A stretch of DNA of 64,000 nt, taken from contig NZ_CP186334.1 of assembly GCF_049347105.1 (NCBI RefSeq), positions 4,526,001-4,590,000 on the forward strand, written 5' to 3'. Position numbers and translations under genes: made by a program. Positions 34,544 through 43,749 of the stretch are shown here, one piece after another; the first letter of the stretch is position 1, and each line of letters starts with the position of its first letter. Source of the stretch: Gaoshiqia hydrogeniformans. Lineage in GTDB: Bacteria; Bacteroidota; Bacteroidia; Bacteroidales; Prolixibacteraceae. Under the pieces are notes generated by a model, which worked only from the letters and a program-made list of their open reading frames with translations, made no database searches and was not told the origin of the DNA.

Positions 34544-35887
34544 ATGAAGCAGATCTTGTTATTTTCTTTATTGTTCTTCACCACGGCCTTGATGGCTAAA
34601 ACAAATGAAAAGGATTGGGTGAATTTGTTTAACGGGAAAGACCTCACCGGATGGAAACAACTAAACGGGGAGGCTAAGTACGAAGTCGTTAACGGCGAAA
34701 TTGTAGGGACTACTGTTGCTAATACCCCGAATTCGTTTTTAAGCACCGAAAAAAACTATGGCGACTTTATACTGGAACTGGAGCTCTTGGTAGATAACGA
34801 TATGAACTCGGGAATTCAGTTCCGAAGTTTGAGTAGTCCGGATTATCAAAACGGGAGGGTGCATGGTTATCAGTGTGAAGTTGATCCGTCGGCCCGAGCC
34901 TGGAGCGGAGGGATTTACGACGAAGCCCGGCGCGGCTGGTTATATCCGGGAACATTAAACCCGGAAGGCGGGAAAGCCTTTAAAAAAGGCGAGTGGAATA
35001 AATACCGGATCGAATGCGTGGGGAACAACATCCGCACCTGGATAAACGGGGTTCCGGTGGCCCATCTGATTGACGACATGACGGCCGAAGGTTTTATCAG
35101 TCTGCAGGTTCATTCGATTGGCCGTGCGGAACAGGCCGGCAACCAAATACGCTGGAGAAACATCCGCATTAAAACCACCGGGCTAAAGCCGACTTTGGCT
35201 CCGGATGTGTTTGTTGTCAATTTGTTAGCCAATAATTTGTCGGAAACAGAGAAAGCACAGGGCTACAAGTTATTGTTTGACGGAAAAACTTCGGCCGGAT
35301 GGAAAAGCGTTCATGCCGACGGCTTCCCCGAACAAGGCTGGGAAATAAAAGACGGTCTGTTATCTGTTTTGGGCAAAAAAAGTGAATCGGAGAAACGGCC
35401 GGGGGACATTGTAACGGTTGAGAAATTTAAAGCCTTTGACTTGCAGTTCGAGTTTATGCTGACCGAAGGCGCCAACAGCGGCGTTAAATACGGTCTTGGC
35501 AATAATGGCCCTTCCATCGGCCTGGAATACCAGATCCTGGATGATGAGCGCCATCCGGATGCGAGTATGGGCGCTGCAGGTAACCGGAAAATGGCGTCGC
35601 TCTACGATCTGATTCCCGCAGAGAAACAATCGAGATTTGTCAATCCGGTTGGAAGCTGGAATCGTGGACGGGTGGTCGTTTACCCGGATAACCGGGTTGA
35701 ACATTGGCTGAACGGCATTAAACTGGTTGAGTATGTTCGTGACAGTAATATTTACCGCGCCCTGGTGGCACGGAGTAAGTATGCCGGATTTGAAGCGTTC
35801 GGACTGTCAGCAGAAACCCCGGTGTTGTTACAGGATCACAATGATACCGTTCACTTCAGGAGTATAAAAATCAAACCGCTTAATTAG
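34544..35887 (+). CDS. Tandem DUF1080 (3-keto-disaccharide hydrolase-like) protein, secreted
   Basis: The 447-residue protein has a short Sec signal (MKQILLFSLLFFTTALMAK) and two DUF1080 domains. The first (about 25-215) begins WVNLFNGKDLTGWKQLNG and ends HSIGRAEQAGNQIRWRNI; the second (about 235-447) begins YKLLFDGKTSAGWKSVHADG and ends DTVHFRSIKIKPLN. The duplication is visible from the repeated LFxGKxxxGWK start and the RNIRI/RSIKI end. DUF1080 proteins adopt a concanavalin-like jelly roll and have been shown in other bacteria to cleave 3-keto-glycosides. It is the first gene of a run with a TIM-barrel protein (6-base gap) and a second Gfo/Idh/MocA oxidoreductase. Confidence 0.9.
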   Translation: MKQILLFSLLFFTTALMAKTNEKDWVNLFNGKDLTGWKQLNGEAKYEVVNGEIVGTTVANTPNSFLSTEKNYGDFILELELLVDNDMNSGIQFRSLSSPDYQNGRVHGYQCEVDPSARAWSGGIYDEARRGWLYPGTLNPEGGKAFKKGEWNKYRIECVGNNIRTWINGVPVAHLIDDMTAEGFISLQVHSIGRAEQAGNQIRWRNIRIKTTGLKPTLAPDVFVVNLLANNLSETEKAQGYKLLFDGKTSAGWKSVHADGFPEQGWEIKDGLLSVLGKKSESEKRPGDIVTVEKFKAFDLQFEFMLTEGANSGVKYGLGNNGPSIGLEYQILDDERHPDASMGAAGNRKMASLYDLIPAEKQSRFVNPVGSWNRGRVVVYPDNRVEHWLNGIKLVEYVRDSNIYRALVARSKYAGFEAFGLSAETPVLLQDHNDTVHFRSIKIKPLN

Positions 35888-35893
35888 TAAATC

Positions 35894-36733
35894 ATGAAAT
35901 TGCTAAAACCTGTTTATGCCTTGTTACTCACGCTCGTTGTTTTGTTCGCGGCATCCTGCCATTGCGGTAAGCCGGATACGGACGAAGCGAAGCCGAAAGA
36001 AGCCAAATTTACACTAGGCGTTGCCTCATACACCTTCCGGAAGTTTACGATCGACGAAACCCTGGCATTCATGCAAAAGCTGGAAATCAATAATTTATCA
36101 CTGAAAAGTTTTCATTTAAGATTGGATGCATCGGATGAAGAAATCGCCCAGATGGTGCAAAAATGTAAGGATGCCGGGATTAATCTGTATGCCGGGGGAG
36201 TTATTTATATGACCAGTGAGGATGAAGTTGACCAGGCATTTGAATATGCATCGAAAACCGGGATGAAGATGATTGTTGGCGTTCCGAATCACGAGTTGCT
36301 CCCTTATGTTGAAAATAAAGTAAAAGCTTACGATATCAAACTGGCAATCCATAATCACGGTCCCGGTGATAAGCTTTATCCAAGCGCCGAAAGCGCCTAT
36401 CTGCTGATTAAAGAGATGGACCCGCGCATGGGATTGTGTATCGATATTGGCCACACCAAACGGATTGACAGGGACCCCTCGCAGGATGTAAAAGATTTTT
36501 ACGACCGGGTTTTCGACATTCATGTGAAAGATGTTACGCGGGCCGATCATGACGGTTCAACCTGTGAGATCGGCCGTGGCGTGATCGATCTCAAAACGTT
36601 CCTTTCAGATTTGATTGAGTTGGAATACGATGGGATTGTCGCTTTTGAATACGAAAAGGACGGCGATAATCCTTTTGCCGGATTTGCCGAGTCGGTGGGC
36701 TACGTCAGGGGAATGTTGGAGGCGCTGAAATAA
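35894..36733 (+). CDS. Xylose-isomerase-like TIM-barrel lipoprotein (sugar phosphate isomerase/epimerase family)
   Basis: The 279-residue protein has a lipoprotein signal (LLTLVVLFAASC, Cys at about 23) and an AP-endonuclease-2/xylose isomerase-like barrel. Metal-site stretches are visible: HNHGPGD, CIDIGHTKRID, DIHVKDVTRADHDG and VAFEYE. These Glu/His/Asp residues usually bind one divalent metal. Because it is exported and lies between a DUF1080 protein and a Gfo/Idh/MocA enzyme, it probably isomerises or hydrates a keto-sugar or glycal intermediate in the periplasm instead of acting on a sugar phosphate. That assignment is by context. Confidence 0.87.
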   Translation: MKLLKPVYALLLTLVVLFAASCHCGKPDTDEAKPKEAKFTLGVASYTFRKFTIDETLAFMQKLEINNLSLKSFHLRLDASDEEIAQMVQKCKDAGINLYAGGVIYMTSEDEVDQAFEYASKTGMKMIVGVPNHELLPYVENKVKAYDIKLAIHNHGPGDKLYPSAESAYLLIKEMDPRMGLCIDIGHTKRIDRDPSQDVKDFYDRVFDIHVKDVTRADHDGSTCEIGRGVIDLKTFLSDLIELEYDGIVAFEYEKDGDNPFAGFAESVGYVRGMLEALK

Positions 36734-36753
36734 ACCAAAAACCAAAATATAGC

Positions 36754-38100
36754 ATGAGTACAAGCAGAAGAGATTTTTTAAGAAAGACGGTAGCCGGCGC
36801 TGCCGGAATGACCCTGGGCGCTTCGGCGATGGGGATGTCGGCAAAGAGTTATTCGCGCATTATTGGCGCCAACGACCGGCTCAGTGTGGCTCTGATGGGT
36901 TGCGGACGCCGGGTAGGAGCGTACTACACAGCCTTAAAAGATAAAAACAACAATGTTGATCTGGCCTATATCTGCGATGTCATGAAAAAGCAACGCGAAA
37001 AAGTTGGCAAAGACTTAGCCGGGAAAGTATCGGGCAAAGCCGTTTTGGTGAATGATATCCGCGAAGTGTTTGCCGATAAAAAGGTCGATGCCATTTTTAA
37101 TGCCACCCCCGATCACTGGCATGCCCCGGGCACCTGGATGGCGATGGAGGCCGGGAAACACGTGTACTTGGAAAAACCCTGTACACACAGTCCGGGAGAG
37201 GGCGAATTATTGGTCGCTTTTCAGAAAAAATACGGCAAAGTGATCCAGATGGGAAATCAGCAACGGTCATCCAACGAGTCGATTGAGATCATGAATGAAA
37301 TCCACAAGGGTGTTATCGGCGATGTTTACCGGGCCGTGGCGTTTTATTCCAATAATCGCGGACCGGTGGTTATTCCGCAAAAAGCGCCCGTTCCCGAAGG
37401 TCTCGATTGGGAATTATTCCAGGGACCGGCTCCGCGGGTGGATTATATGCACGACATCTGGGACTACAACTGGCACTGGTATGGCTGGCACTGGGGAACT
37501 GCCGAGACCGGGAATAATGCCACCCACGAACTGGATATTGCCCGCTGGGCTTTGCAGGTCGACTATCCCGAACATGTGGATGTAGAGGCAGCCAAACGTC
37601 ATTTTCTGGACGATGGCTGGGAAATGTACGACACCATGGATGCCACCTTCCGTTTTCCCGGAAATAAAATAATTAAATGGGACGGAAAAAGCCGCAACGG
37701 AGCCAAAACCTATGGATCTGACCGGGGAACAATTATCTACGGAACCGAAGGTTCTGTTTTTGTCGATCGAGGGGGCTACAAGTTATACGACCGGAGCGGG
37801 AAGCTCGTCCGCGACAGCAAATCGAGCGGCAGCGAAGCCGGAACGGCGCTTGGCGGCGGCGGCGATATGACTGATGATCACATCATCAATTTTTTTGACA
37901 ATATCCGGGGGAAATCGAACAAATTGAATTCTCCAATCGATATGGGGGCCATGAGCCAACTGCTGACACATTACGCCAACATCTCGTACCGGGTAGGAAA
38001 ATCGTTCGATGTAGATACAAACAACGGACATATCTATGACCGCGACGCCATGAAACTTTGGACCCGCGAATACGAGCCCGGCTGGGAACCAAAATTATAG
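36754..38100 (+). CDS. Gfo/Idh/MocA family oxidoreductase with Tat signal (operon copy)
   Basis: The 448-residue protein has a twin-arginine signal STSRRDFLRKTVAGAAGMTLG, a Rossmann domain (VALMGCGRRVGAYY) and the family Lys in LEKPCTH at about residue 141. The C-terminal half has the His/Trp-rich block WDYNWHWYGWHWGTAETGNN and NATHELDIARWAL. It differs clearly from the other copy at 31769, so the two may work in opposite directions or on different sugars. It follows the TIM-barrel gene by 20 bases and is closed by a strong terminator. Role by context: C3 oxidation or reduction of a glycoside in the periplasm. Confidence 0.93.
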   Translation: MSTSRRDFLRKTVAGAAGMTLGASAMGMSAKSYSRIIGANDRLSVALMGCGRRVGAYYTALKDKNNNVDLAYICDVMKKQREKVGKDLAGKVSGKAVLVNDIREVFADKKVDAIFNATPDHWHAPGTWMAMEAGKHVYLEKPCTHSPGEGELLVAFQKKYGKVIQMGNQQRSSNESIEIMNEIHKGVIGDVYRAVAFYSNNRGPVVIPQKAPVPEGLDWELFQGPAPRVDYMHDIWDYNWHWYGWHWGTAETGNNATHELDIARWALQVDYPEHVDVEAAKRHFLDDGWEMYDTMDATFRFPGNKIIKWDGKSRNGAKTYGSDRGTIIYGTEGSVFVDRGGYKLYDRSGKLVRDSKSSGSEAGTALGGGGDMTDDHIINFFDNIRGKSNKLNSPIDMGAMSQLLTHYANISYRVGKSFDVDTNNGHIYDRDAMKLWTREYEPGWEPKL

Positions 38101-38126
38101 TCGTTATTTAGATAAATTTTTCGATA

Positions 38127-38165
38127 AAAAAACTCCGGTGTCTCACTGGAGTTTTTTATTTTTAG
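38127..38165 (+). terminator. Intrinsic terminator of the DUF1080 operon
   Basis: A-rich arms AAAAAACTCCGGTG and CACTGGAGTTTTTT form a 14-pair stem (one G-U pair) with a three-base loop, then TTATTTTT. It starts 27 bases after the oxidoreductase stop. Confidence 0.85.
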
Positions 38166-38192
38166 CCACCTTATTAATCCAATAAATTCGTA

Positions 38193-39479
38193 ATGATGAT
38201 GAAACTGACGAGAATACTATTTGCACTTTCTTGTATTTTATCGATCTTCCTGTCGGTAAATGCACAACCTCAGAAAAAATTAGTGACAGTCGTGGTCACT
38301 CCCAATCATCCGGATTGGATGTATCGCAACGGCGAACCGGCCGAATTTACCATATCCGTTTTTAAGAATGACATTCCCCTGGATGCGGATGTGAAATACA
38401 CGATACGACCGGAGAAAATGGACATTTTGGATGAAGGGACGATCACCCTGAAGAAAGGATCCGCCGTCGTAAAAGCGAAAGGGATGAAAGTTCCCGGTTT
38501 TCTGCAGTGTCTGGCTGAAGTAGAGGTCGACGGGAAAAAATACTCAAGTTATTCAACGGCCGGCTACGAGGTCGACCGGATTATGCCGTCCACTTCGTTA
38601 CCCGACGATTTTATTGCTTTTTGGGATGGATGGAAGCAGAAGCTGGCCGCAGTCCCTGTGGAGCCTGTTTTAAGGCTTATGCCTGAACGGTGCACTGATC
38701 AGGTCGACGTATTTCACGTGAGCATGAAAAATATTGAGGGTAAAATTTACGGAATCCTGTGCAAACCTAAAAAGACCGGAAAATACCCGGCCATACTGCA
38801 TGTGCCCGGCGCAGGGGTTCGGCCGTATTACGGCGATGTCAGCGGGGCCGAGAAGGGATTTATCACCTTGCAAATCGGAATTCACGGGATTCCGGTGAAT
38901 CTCGATCCGGGGGTATACGACGATTTGCGGGCCGGGGCTCTGGTGAATTATAATCAGGCTCTAATGGATGACAAAAACAGTTATTATTACAAGCGCGTTT
39001 ACCTCGGCTGTGTCAGGGCGGTCGATTTTATTTACGGCTTGGACGAATTTGACGGACAAAACGTGGCTGTAACCGGCGGAAGCCAGGGAGGAGCCCTGTC
39101 GATTATTACCGCAGGTCTGGATGCGCGAATTAAATACCTGGCGGCTTTTTACCCGGCCCTTTCCGATCTGACCGGTTATTTAAAGGGCCGTGCCGGAGGC
39201 TGGCCTCATCTGTTTCAGACAAAAGAAACACAGCGTGAAGCACGGATTGAAACATCAAAATACTATGATGTGGTTAACTTCGCCCGTTTCGTTAAAGTTC
39301 CCGGTTGGTATTCCTGGGGATTTAATGATAACGTTTGTCCTCCTACTTCAATTTATGCGGCATATAATGTGATCGATGCGCCCAAAGAACTGCAGATTTT
39401 TCAGGATACCCAACATTGGACCTATCCCGAACAACAGGAAATGAGGACTGATTGGCTGTATAGTAAATTGAAAAAATGA
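38193..39479 (+). CDS. Acetyl xylan esterase / cephalosporin-C deacetylase family (CE7-type), secreted
   Basis: The 428-residue protein has a Sec signal (MMMKLTRILFALSCILSIFLSVNAQ), an Ig-like domain at about 30-135 (PNHPDWMYRNGEPAEFTISV) and an alpha/beta hydrolase domain. The nucleophile elbow is GGSQGGALSI near residue 295, with the late Asp/His in DNVCPPTS and DTQHWTYPEQQ. The CE7 family removes acetyl groups from xylo-oligosaccharides and related substrates. It follows the DUF1080 operon after its terminator, so it belongs to the same sugar block but has its own transcription unit and terminator. Confidence 0.9.
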   Translation: MMMKLTRILFALSCILSIFLSVNAQPQKKLVTVVVTPNHPDWMYRNGEPAEFTISVFKNDIPLDADVKYTIRPEKMDILDEGTITLKKGSAVVKAKGMKVPGFLQCLAEVEVDGKKYSSYSTAGYEVDRIMPSTSLPDDFIAFWDGWKQKLAAVPVEPVLRLMPERCTDQVDVFHVSMKNIEGKIYGILCKPKKTGKYPAILHVPGAGVRPYYGDVSGAEKGFITLQIGIHGIPVNLDPGVYDDLRAGALVNYNQALMDDKNSYYYKRVYLGCVRAVDFIYGLDEFDGQNVAVTGGSQGGALSIITAGLDARIKYLAAFYPALSDLTGYLKGRAGGWPHLFQTKETQREARIETSKYYDVVNFARFVKVPGWYSWGFNDNVCPPTSIYAAYNVIDAPKELQIFQDTQHWTYPEQQEMRTDWLYSKLKK

Positions 39480-39550
39480 TTGTTCTTGCGGATTTTTTCC
39501 GACAGTAAGGAGTTGACATATCTCAATTTTGCAAAAAATAGTAATCGTTT

Positions 39551-39587
39551 AAGGTTCATCCTCTTTTTGGGGTGAACCTTTTTATTT
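39551..39587 (+). terminator. Intrinsic terminator of the esterase gene
   Basis: AAGGTTCATCC pairs with GGGTGAACCTT (one T-G pair) around a T-rich loop, followed by TTTATTTG. It lies about 70 bases after the esterase stop. Confidence 0.82.
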
Positions 39588-39630
39588 GTCAGTCAGTCAG
39601 ATTGATGCAATAATTCTATAAACATAATAG

Positions 39631-39656
39631 TTGTTAACAAATCTAACTATTTAGAT
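39631..39656. promoter_or_regulatory. Adjacent palindromes upstream of the propeller/redox cluster
   Basis: TTGTTAACAA (39631-39640) is a perfect 10-bp palindrome and is directly followed by ATCTAA-CTAT-TTAGAT (39641-39656), a 6-bp inverted repeat. Both lie just upstream of two TAAATTTG boxes (39663-39670 and 39713-39720), a position suitable for an operator. Confidence 0.35.
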
Positions 39657-39712
39657 CCTGATTAAATTTGCTAACTGACTGTGTAATCTGCACTTTCCTT
39701 AATAAATTTGGA

Positions 39713-39720
39713 AGCGCCGG
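39713..39720 (+). promoter_or_regulatory. Possible -7 element before the propeller/redox cluster
   Basis: TAAATTTG fits TAnnTTTG, would start transcription near 39727 and leave a leader of about 50 nt. An identical box lies at 39663-39670. Neither has an obvious -33 partner. Confidence 0.38.
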
Positions 39721-39776
39721 TAATCTCGTGTGAAATTACTCAAAAACAGAAATCAATTACCTGAAAATAGCATCAT

Positions 39777-40991
39777 ATGAAACAACTATCTGTCATTCTA
39801 CTAAATCTTTTATTGGTTCTTACATTAAATGCACAGCAAACAACCAGCTGGCGCGGTGAAAATGCCGAAGCTAACTATCCTGCTCCGTCATTGCTGAACA
39901 CGTGGCCTGAGAATGGGCCTGAGGTTTTGTGGCATTTTGAGGGATTGGGCGAAGGTTTTTCGAGCCCGGTATTTGCCAACGGGAAAATCTATTGCACCGG
40001 GATGACCGATCAGCTCGGCTACCTCTACATCATCAGCCCAAAAGGCACCCTTGAAAAGAAGCTGAATTACGGAAAAGAGTTTGAAGTGAGTTATCCCGGC
40101 TCACGAACGGCAGTCACGATCGTTGATCAGCTGGCCTACATCACAACCGGATACGGCGAATTGATTTGCTTTAACCTCGAAACGGAGAAAGCGATGTGGA
40201 AGAAAGAACTGGCCAGGGATTTCGGCTCGGAACACCTTCGCTGGGGCTTTAACGAAACGGTTGTTGTTGACGGCGACCATGTATACTTTACTCCGGGAGG
40301 AAAAGAATTTAATCTGGTGGCCCTTCACCGGTTAACCGGCGACCTGATTTGGAAAAGTGCCGGTAAAGGGGAAACAGCAGCGTACTGTACGCCAAAACTG
40401 GTCAGCCTTCAGGCCCGTAAACTGCTGGTGACGCATACCGGGAAAGAAGTAATTGCCGTAGATGCCAAAGATGGCAAATTGTTGTGGAGCTATCCTCACC
40501 CCAACCAGTACAATATTCATCCGAATACGCCGATCTTTCAGGATCAGGCTCTTTATTGCTTTAGCGGCTACGGACAAGGTGGTGTAAAATTGGCTTTAAA
40601 TGACAACGGAACTGCCGTGAAAAAAGTCTGGAGTACCGAGAAAATGGATAACCAAATGGGAGGCGCCGTCCTGATTGACGGATACCTTTACGGTTCAGGC
40701 CACAAATCGCGCGGATGGTTTTGTCTCGACTGGAAAACAGGCGACGAAAAATGGCATTCGTCCGAAGTGGGCAACGGGGTAATTATTGTAGCCGGAGGTA
40801 AGCTGATTTTGTATTCCGAAAAAGGAGAACTGGCGCTCGTGAATCCGGTTAAGGATAAATTCGAGCTGATCTCCAAAGCAAAAGTTGAATATGGTTCGGC
40901 ACAACACTGGGCTCATCCGGCGGTTCACAATGGCGTCTTGTATGTCCGCCACGGAAACGCCCTGGTGGCCTATAAAATATCAGCCAGCTAA
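39777..40991 (+). CDS. PQQ-like beta-propeller protein, secreted (propeller 1)
   Basis: The 404-residue protein has a Sec signal (MKQLSVILLNLLLVLTLNAQQ) and then repeated PQQ-type blades with AxDxxxGKxxW-like words such as VDAKDGKLLWSYPH, LDWKTGDEKWHS and FNLETEKAMWKKEL. The mature start SWRGENAEANYP matches the [WF]RG entry motif seen in the other propellers of this cluster, and the end AHPAVHNGVLYVRHGNALVAY closely matches propeller 2. No heme-binding CxxCH is present. Such domains can bind PQQ or act as scaffolds (BamB); no PQQ ligand set can be confirmed by eye. It opens a run of co-directional genes with small gaps. Confidence 0.85.
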   Translation: MKQLSVILLNLLLVLTLNAQQTTSWRGENAEANYPAPSLLNTWPENGPEVLWHFEGLGEGFSSPVFANGKIYCTGMTDQLGYLYIISPKGTLEKKLNYGKEFEVSYPGSRTAVTIVDQLAYITTGYGELICFNLETEKAMWKKELARDFGSEHLRWGFNETVVVDGDHVYFTPGGKEFNLVALHRLTGDLIWKSAGKGETAAYCTPKLVSLQARKLLVTHTGKEVIAVDAKDGKLLWSYPHPNQYNIHPNTPIFQDQALYCFSGYGQGGVKLALNDNGTAVKKVWSTEKMDNQMGGAVLIDGYLYGSGHKSRGWFCLDWKTGDEKWHSSEVGNGVIIVAGGKLILYSEKGELALVNPVKDKFELISKAKVEYGSAQHWAHPAVHNGVLYVRHGNALVAYKISAS

Positions 40992-41043
40992 ATGGGCGAC
41001 AACGGCGAACTGACCGATCATAAAAAAACCAACTTAAATCAAC

Positions 41044-42285
41044 ATGAAGTTATCTTTTATCATTTTCATCTTAACGTTTTTTACCGGATTAACAAACGCA
41101 CAAATCGTCCAGTTTCGGGGGCCCGACCGGGACGGTAAATTCCCGGATACCGGCTTGCTGAAAGAGTGGCCCGAATCCGGCCCTGCGCTGCTGCTCGAAT
41201 TCGAGGGCATCGGGAAGGGCTATTCTTCGGTTGTTTCCAACGGAAAATACATCTATGCCACCGGGATGATCGATACCCTTGATTACCTGACCTGCATCGA
41301 TTTTGAAGGAGATAAAAAGTGGCAGGTTCCCTACGGCGAATCCTGGAAACAATCGTTCCCCGACACCCGGAGCACACCTACAATCGAAGACGACCGCGTT
41401 TATGTGATCAGCGGTATCGGCGAGTTGGTTTGCCTGAATGCTGAAACCGGCGCCATAAACTGGAAAGTGAATGTCGACCGCGATTTTAAAGCCGACTGGC
41501 ATATCTGGGGCGTTTCGGAGTCTCCCCTGATCGTGGATGATAAGGTGATTTGTACTCCCGGGGGAACCGAAACCTCGGTTGTGGCTTTTAATAAAATGAC
41601 CGGTGAAAACCTGTGGAAAACCGACTGTGTTGGCGGACAACGGTCATATGCATCGCCCACTTTGTACCAACTGAACGGCAACCGGTACATTCTGGCGGCT
41701 TCGGCAACCAACCTGGTGGCCGTTGAGCCTGAAACAGGGATGGTGAAAATGACCTACAAATATTATAATCAGGAAAAATGGTCAGATCAGCCTGGCCTGA
41801 TCTGGACAAATATTCCCTTGTTCAGGAAGGATGAAATATTCTTGTCGATGGGTTACGATTATCCGGCCGTCATGCTGAAAGTAAATGCTGAGCAGAACGG
41901 GTTCACCGAAATGTATACCGATACCATTTTTGATAACCACCACCACGGACTGATTGAGTTGGATGGTTACATTTATGGTTCAAACTGGGAAAATAACCGG
42001 AAAGGAAACTGGTTGTGCAAAAACTGGGAAACCGGCGAAATTACCTACAATGTTCCCTGGAATACCAAAGGCGCTGTTATTTATGCCGATGGGTTGCTCT
42101 ATATTTACGAGGAACAGCGCGGAAATGTGGCCATTGTAAAACCCGATCCCTCAGGCTTTAACCCGATCAGTACCTTCCAGGTGAAAAAAGGTAGCGGACC
42201 GCACTGGGCTCATCCTTTTATTCATGAAGGAAAGCTCTTTATACGGCATGGCGAGCTGTTGATGGTGTATAATTTGAAAGCGTAG
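41044..42285 (+). CDS. PQQ-like beta-propeller protein, secreted (propeller 2)
   Basis: The 413-residue protein has a signal peptide (MKLSFIIFILTFFTGLTNAQ), followed at once by VQFRGPDRDGKFPDTGL, the family entry motif. Blades include LNAETGAINWKVNVD, FNKMTGENLWKTD and KNWETGEITYNVP. It is a paralogue of propeller 1: both contain GMxDxLxYL near residue 80 and end in the WAHP-HxGxLxxRHG pattern. The mature protein should lie in the periplasm or at the surface. It lies 52 bases after propeller 1, and the next gene begins with GTG one base after its stop. Confidence 0.85.
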   Translation: MKLSFIIFILTFFTGLTNAQIVQFRGPDRDGKFPDTGLLKEWPESGPALLLEFEGIGKGYSSVVSNGKYIYATGMIDTLDYLTCIDFEGDKKWQVPYGESWKQSFPDTRSTPTIEDDRVYVISGIGELVCLNAETGAINWKVNVDRDFKADWHIWGVSESPLIVDDKVICTPGGTETSVVAFNKMTGENLWKTDCVGGQRSYASPTLYQLNGNRYILAASATNLVAVEPETGMVKMTYKYYNQEKWSDQPGLIWTNIPLFRKDEIFLSMGYDYPAVMLKVNAEQNGFTEMYTDTIFDNHHHGLIELDGYIYGSNWENNRKGNWLCKNWETGEITYNVPWNTKGAVIYADGLLYIYEEQRGNVAIVKPDPSGFNPISTFQVKKGSGPHWAHPFIHEGKLFIRHGELLMVYNLKA

Positions 42286-42286
42286 C

Positions 42287-43708
42287 GTGAAGAAAATTCT
42301 GATTCATTCGTTGGCTGGACTGGTTTCGGTGATTGGCATTGGGGCCTTTGTTTTTTGGCTGACAAAAGATCCGACAGGCGACCTTACAGCAAGTATGCCC
42401 GGAGAAGATCAGCGCGAGGCCGGCAGCCTGATGCAGGAAATCATCCTGATCGGGGAAAAATTCAATTTGTTTGGCCACCAGGCCGCCGAAATGAAAGGTA
42501 CCTGGCCCCGTTTTCGCGGTGCTGCTTTCGATAATATCGTGTCTGAAAAACAAGCGCTGAAAGATTCGTGGAATTCCGGCGAACCGGAGGTATTATGGAC
42601 CGTTGAGCTTGGCGAAGGACATGCCGGGCCTGCCATCTACAAAGGCTATGTGTATTTGCTTGATTATGATGAAGAAAACCGGGAAGATGCACTTCGCTGC
42701 TTTTCGTTTGCTGACGGAAAGGAAGTGTGGAGACGCTCCTACGAGGTGCGCGTGAAACGAAATCACGGTATGTCGCGAACTGTCCCCGCTGTTACCGAAG
42801 ATTATGTGGTAACCATTGGGCCGCGTTGCCAGGTGATGTGCGTCGACCGCCTGTCGGGCGACTTTAAGTGGGGACTCGATTTGGTAAAAGATTACGGCGC
42901 CACGGTTCCGCAATGGTACACCGCACAGTGTCCGCTGATTGACGGCGACAAGGTGATCCTGGCGCCGGGAGGAAGCGCCATCATGATCGCAGTAGACATT
43001 CATACCGGAAAAGTACTGTGGGAAAGTCCCAACGATATGCAGTGGAAAATGTCGCATTCATCCATTATGCCCATGCAGTTAAACGGACAAAATATGTACG
43101 TGTACAGCGCCGAAGGCGGTGTTTGCGGTATCGCGGCCGACGGAGACGACGAAGGAACCGCGCTGTGGCAGTCCAATGCCTGGAACCACTCGGTGGTTGC
43201 TCCTTCGCCGGTGGTTTTTGACGACGGGCGGATTTTTCTCACGGCCGGTTACGGGGCAGGAGGGATGATGATTAAAGTGAGTGAGGAAGCGAAACGGTTT
43301 AAAGTTGATGTGCTGGCCGAATACCTTCCGCGCGACGGCCTGGCCAGCGAACAACAAACGCCGGTTGTCTGGAACGGGCATTTATTTGGCATTCTCCCCA
43401 AAGACGGCGGCTCAAACCGGAATCAGCTGGTTTGCGTCCATCCCGATCAGGTGCAGGAAATGGTTTGGACCTCGGGAAAAACCACCCGCTTTGGGCTTGG
43501 CCCTTTTCTGATTGCTGATGGAAAAATGTATATCCTGAGCGACGACGGAACCTTAACGATGATTAAACCGGATACCAAACAATACATCGAACTGGCGCAA
43601 AAGAAAATATTTGACGGCCATGATGCCTGGGCGCCGCTGGCTGTTGCCGACGGACGGCTCTTACTGCGCGACTCTAAAACCATGTTTTGTCTGGATATCA
43701 GTAAGTAA
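42287..43708 (+). CDS. PQQ-like beta-propeller protein, membrane-anchored (propeller 3), GTG start
   Basis: The 473-residue protein is read from GTG at 42287, one base after the stop of propeller 2; no ATG gives the N-terminal hydrophobic segment. That segment (SLAGLVSVIGIGAFVFWLT) is a signal anchor. The propeller begins WPRFRGAAFDNIV near residue 66. Blades include FADGKEVWRRSY, VDRLSGDFKWGLD and VDIHTGKVLWESP. It contains a His-Ser cluster (WKMSHSSIMPM) and ends GHDAWAPLAVADGRLLLRD, the counterpart of the WAHP ending of propellers 1 and 2. Confidence 0.85.
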   Translation: MKKILIHSLAGLVSVIGIGAFVFWLTKDPTGDLTASMPGEDQREAGSLMQEIILIGEKFNLFGHQAAEMKGTWPRFRGAAFDNIVSEKQALKDSWNSGEPEVLWTVELGEGHAGPAIYKGYVYLLDYDEENREDALRCFSFADGKEVWRRSYEVRVKRNHGMSRTVPAVTEDYVVTIGPRCQVMCVDRLSGDFKWGLDLVKDYGATVPQWYTAQCPLIDGDKVILAPGGSAIMIAVDIHTGKVLWESPNDMQWKMSHSSIMPMQLNGQNMYVYSAEGGVCGIAADGDDEGTALWQSNAWNHSVVAPSPVVFDDGRIFLTAGYGAGGMMIKVSEEAKRFKVDVLAEYLPRDGLASEQQTPVVWNGHLFGILPKDGGSNRNQLVCVHPDQVQEMVWTSGKTTRFGLGPFLIADGKMYILSDDGTLTMIKPDTKQYIELAQKKIFDGHDAWAPLAVADGRLLLRDSKTMFCLDISK

Positions 43709-43749
43709 GTTCACTTTAAGTATGGCAGTATAAACTTAATTTACCCGAA

